Shown here: positions 5,419 to 6,254 of the stretch, one piece after another
Layout: each line of letters opens with the position of its first letter
Position numbering within the stretch: the stretch's first letter is position 1
Source: Marinospirillum sp.
GTDB lineage: Bacteria; Pseudomonadota; Gammaproteobacteria; Pseudomonadales; Halomonadaceae
Reading direction: 5' to 3'
NCBI RefSeq assembly: GCF_014859565.1
Contig: NZ_JACUUA010000186.1
Coordinates: 1 to 6,254, forward strand
Length of the DNA stretch: 6,254 nt
Program-made: the position numbers and the translations under genes
The notes under the pieces: generated by a model
Database searches by the model: none
What the model saw: the letters and a program-made list of their open reading frames with translations, nothing else
Told to the model about the DNA's origin: nothing

Positions 5419-6254
5419 TCATTTCTGCCGGGATTCAGAGGAAATCCCTTTATCTCGGCGCTGCTCTGCGTAGAGCTTTCGCTGCTCAGCCATGATTTGA
5501 TCCAGGATTTCCCTGTTAGTAATGCCGGCCTCCATATCCAAAAGCTCCTTTAGCAGATCCATGGCAATTTGCTGCTCCTGCTGCCCCCTCTGATCGGCCA
5601 GACTCGCCAGCGCCAGCGCACACTGATAAAAGCCCATGTCAAAGATAGGGTGCCGGGTTAAAGCCTCTGGCATGTCCCTCAGTTGAATTGCTGTTCTGCG
5701 GTCAAGTCGTTTACGACGACTCGACTCAGGCTTCACACGATCCTGATAAAAATGTCGGCCAACAGCCTCAAAAAAATCGGTCTGCATCGATCGCAATACA
5801 GAGCGATGTGGAAAAGTGATCTTGCCCAATGGCCATTCCCCGCGCTCAATCAGCTCCAGGCTTGGGGTAAACCAACCATGGACGTGAGGATGCTCCTCAT
5901 CTAGATGCAGGATACTGGCATGAAGTAGCATGCTGCGCTCCTCGAGCCATTGGTTAAACCAGTTTTGACTCCGCTGCCTGAAGTCCATAACCATGTCTTT
6001 TGACACGTCTTTGGTCATCTGTGGGAGTGATGCAACCAGCGTACCGAGAGCCACTGCGTTTTTTCTTAAAGGTCTTCCGGTGGGAAACCGGTCGGACTGT
6101 CCATACCGACACCCATCCATCATCTTGTGAATCCATGGGCCTAGTTGACTCGGATGTACCACCGGCGAATCAGGGTTGGTGAACACCTGGATATCTGGCT
6201 GCTGCCTGAGATGGCCGATATGGGTTTCATCCCTCAACCCTTCAGCGATCACCG
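5419..6254 (-). CDS. MobV (Pre/Mob) family relaxase, N-terminus beyond the window
   Basis: The visible 277 residues, counted from a GTG at 6252, match the catalytic domain of Pre/Mob relaxases such as MobM of pMV158. The metal-binding motif is H116-L-D-E119-x3-H123-x-H125, which in MobM is H126, E129, H133 and H135. His14 in GHLR aligns with the nucleophile His22; its spacing to the metal motif (102) is close to MobM's (104). RPLRKNAV (60-67) matches RAIRKDAV of MobM. The protein would bind and nick the element's oriT and start mobilization, with a conjugative system in trans. The frame remains open to the window edge, and by alignment perhaps 10-25 N-terminal residues are missing. The C-terminal part is short (full length about 290-300 against 494 for MobM) and ends in a Gln/Glu/Arg-rich helical tail. 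Any oriT would normally lie upstream of this gene, outside the window. Confidence 0.88.
   Translation of the reverse strand, partial: VIAEGLRDETHIGHLRQQPDIQVFTNPDSPVVHPSQLGPWIHKMMDGCRYGQSDRFPTGRPLRKNAVALGTLVASLPQMTKDVSKDMVMDFRQRSQNWFNQWLEERSMLLHASILHLDEEHPHVHGWFTPSLELIERGEWPLGKITFPHRSVLRSMQTDFFEAVGRHFYQDRVKPESSRRKRLDRRTAIQLRDMPEALTRHPIFDMGFYQCALALASLADQRGQQEQQIAMDLLKELLDMEAGITNREILDQIMAEQRKLYAEQRRDKGISSESRQK
5430..5448 (+). terminator. Weak terminator-like stem-loop
   Basis: GGGATT (5430-5435) pairs with AATCCC (5443-5448) around a 7-base loop, followed by TTTAT. It sits just beyond the last plus-strand gene, inside the 3' end of the convergent relaxase gene. The stem is short and the T tract poor, so termination would be inefficient; no better terminator is seen between the convergent units. 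Confidence 0.25.

Noticed and set aside
6250..6252. GTG as the true start of the relaxase gene
   Set aside because: The frame stays open to the window edge. In MobM the aligned nucleophile is His22, while here it would be residue 14, so some N-terminal residues are expected upstream of the window.

Overview
The window looks like part of a mobilizable accessory element (a plasmid or an integrative mobilizable element) of a proteobacterium, most likely gammaproteobacterial. The evidence is a Pre/Mob (MobV) relaxase at the right edge, a second, non-housekeeping RecG-type helicase, a run of tightly overlapping small genes of unknown function, tandem repeats resembling an IS end at the left edge, and no chromosomal core genes. 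The host assignment is an inference from protein style and moderate GC content; nothing in the window fixes a genus.

Layout. Positions 1-60 hold three copies of an 18-bp unit at 22-23 bp spacing, probably the end of an IS21-like element whose body lies to the left. Positions about 61-490 carry no gene. They are AT-rich, packed with A/T tracts and inverted repeats, and end in an operator-like dyad that overlaps a plausible promoter. Then come a two-gene unit (491-1774: a membrane protein with two C-terminal transmembrane segments, then a 239-residue soluble protein, both unrecognised), a 62-bp intergenic gap with a second copy of the operator core, and a second unit (1837-5413). The second unit begins with a 703-residue RecG-like helicase and continues through five small genes coupled by overlaps or very short gaps. 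Two of these encode cysteine-rich, probably metal-binding proteins. The MobV relaxase (5419 to the right edge, minus strand) converges on this unit with a 5-bp gap, and its N-terminus lies outside the window.

How it may work together. The relaxase would nick and transfer the element. The helicase has all the main RecG motifs and may remodel forks, D-loops or R-loops during replication or establishment of the element. The same near-palindrome core, AGGWTAACCT, lies upstream of both plus-strand units, which suggests that one repressor controls them together; no obvious repressor gene is visible here. The most notable points are the element-borne RecG homologue, the shared operator, the compact MobV relaxase and the repeat-rich leader, which could be a cis-acting replication or partition site.
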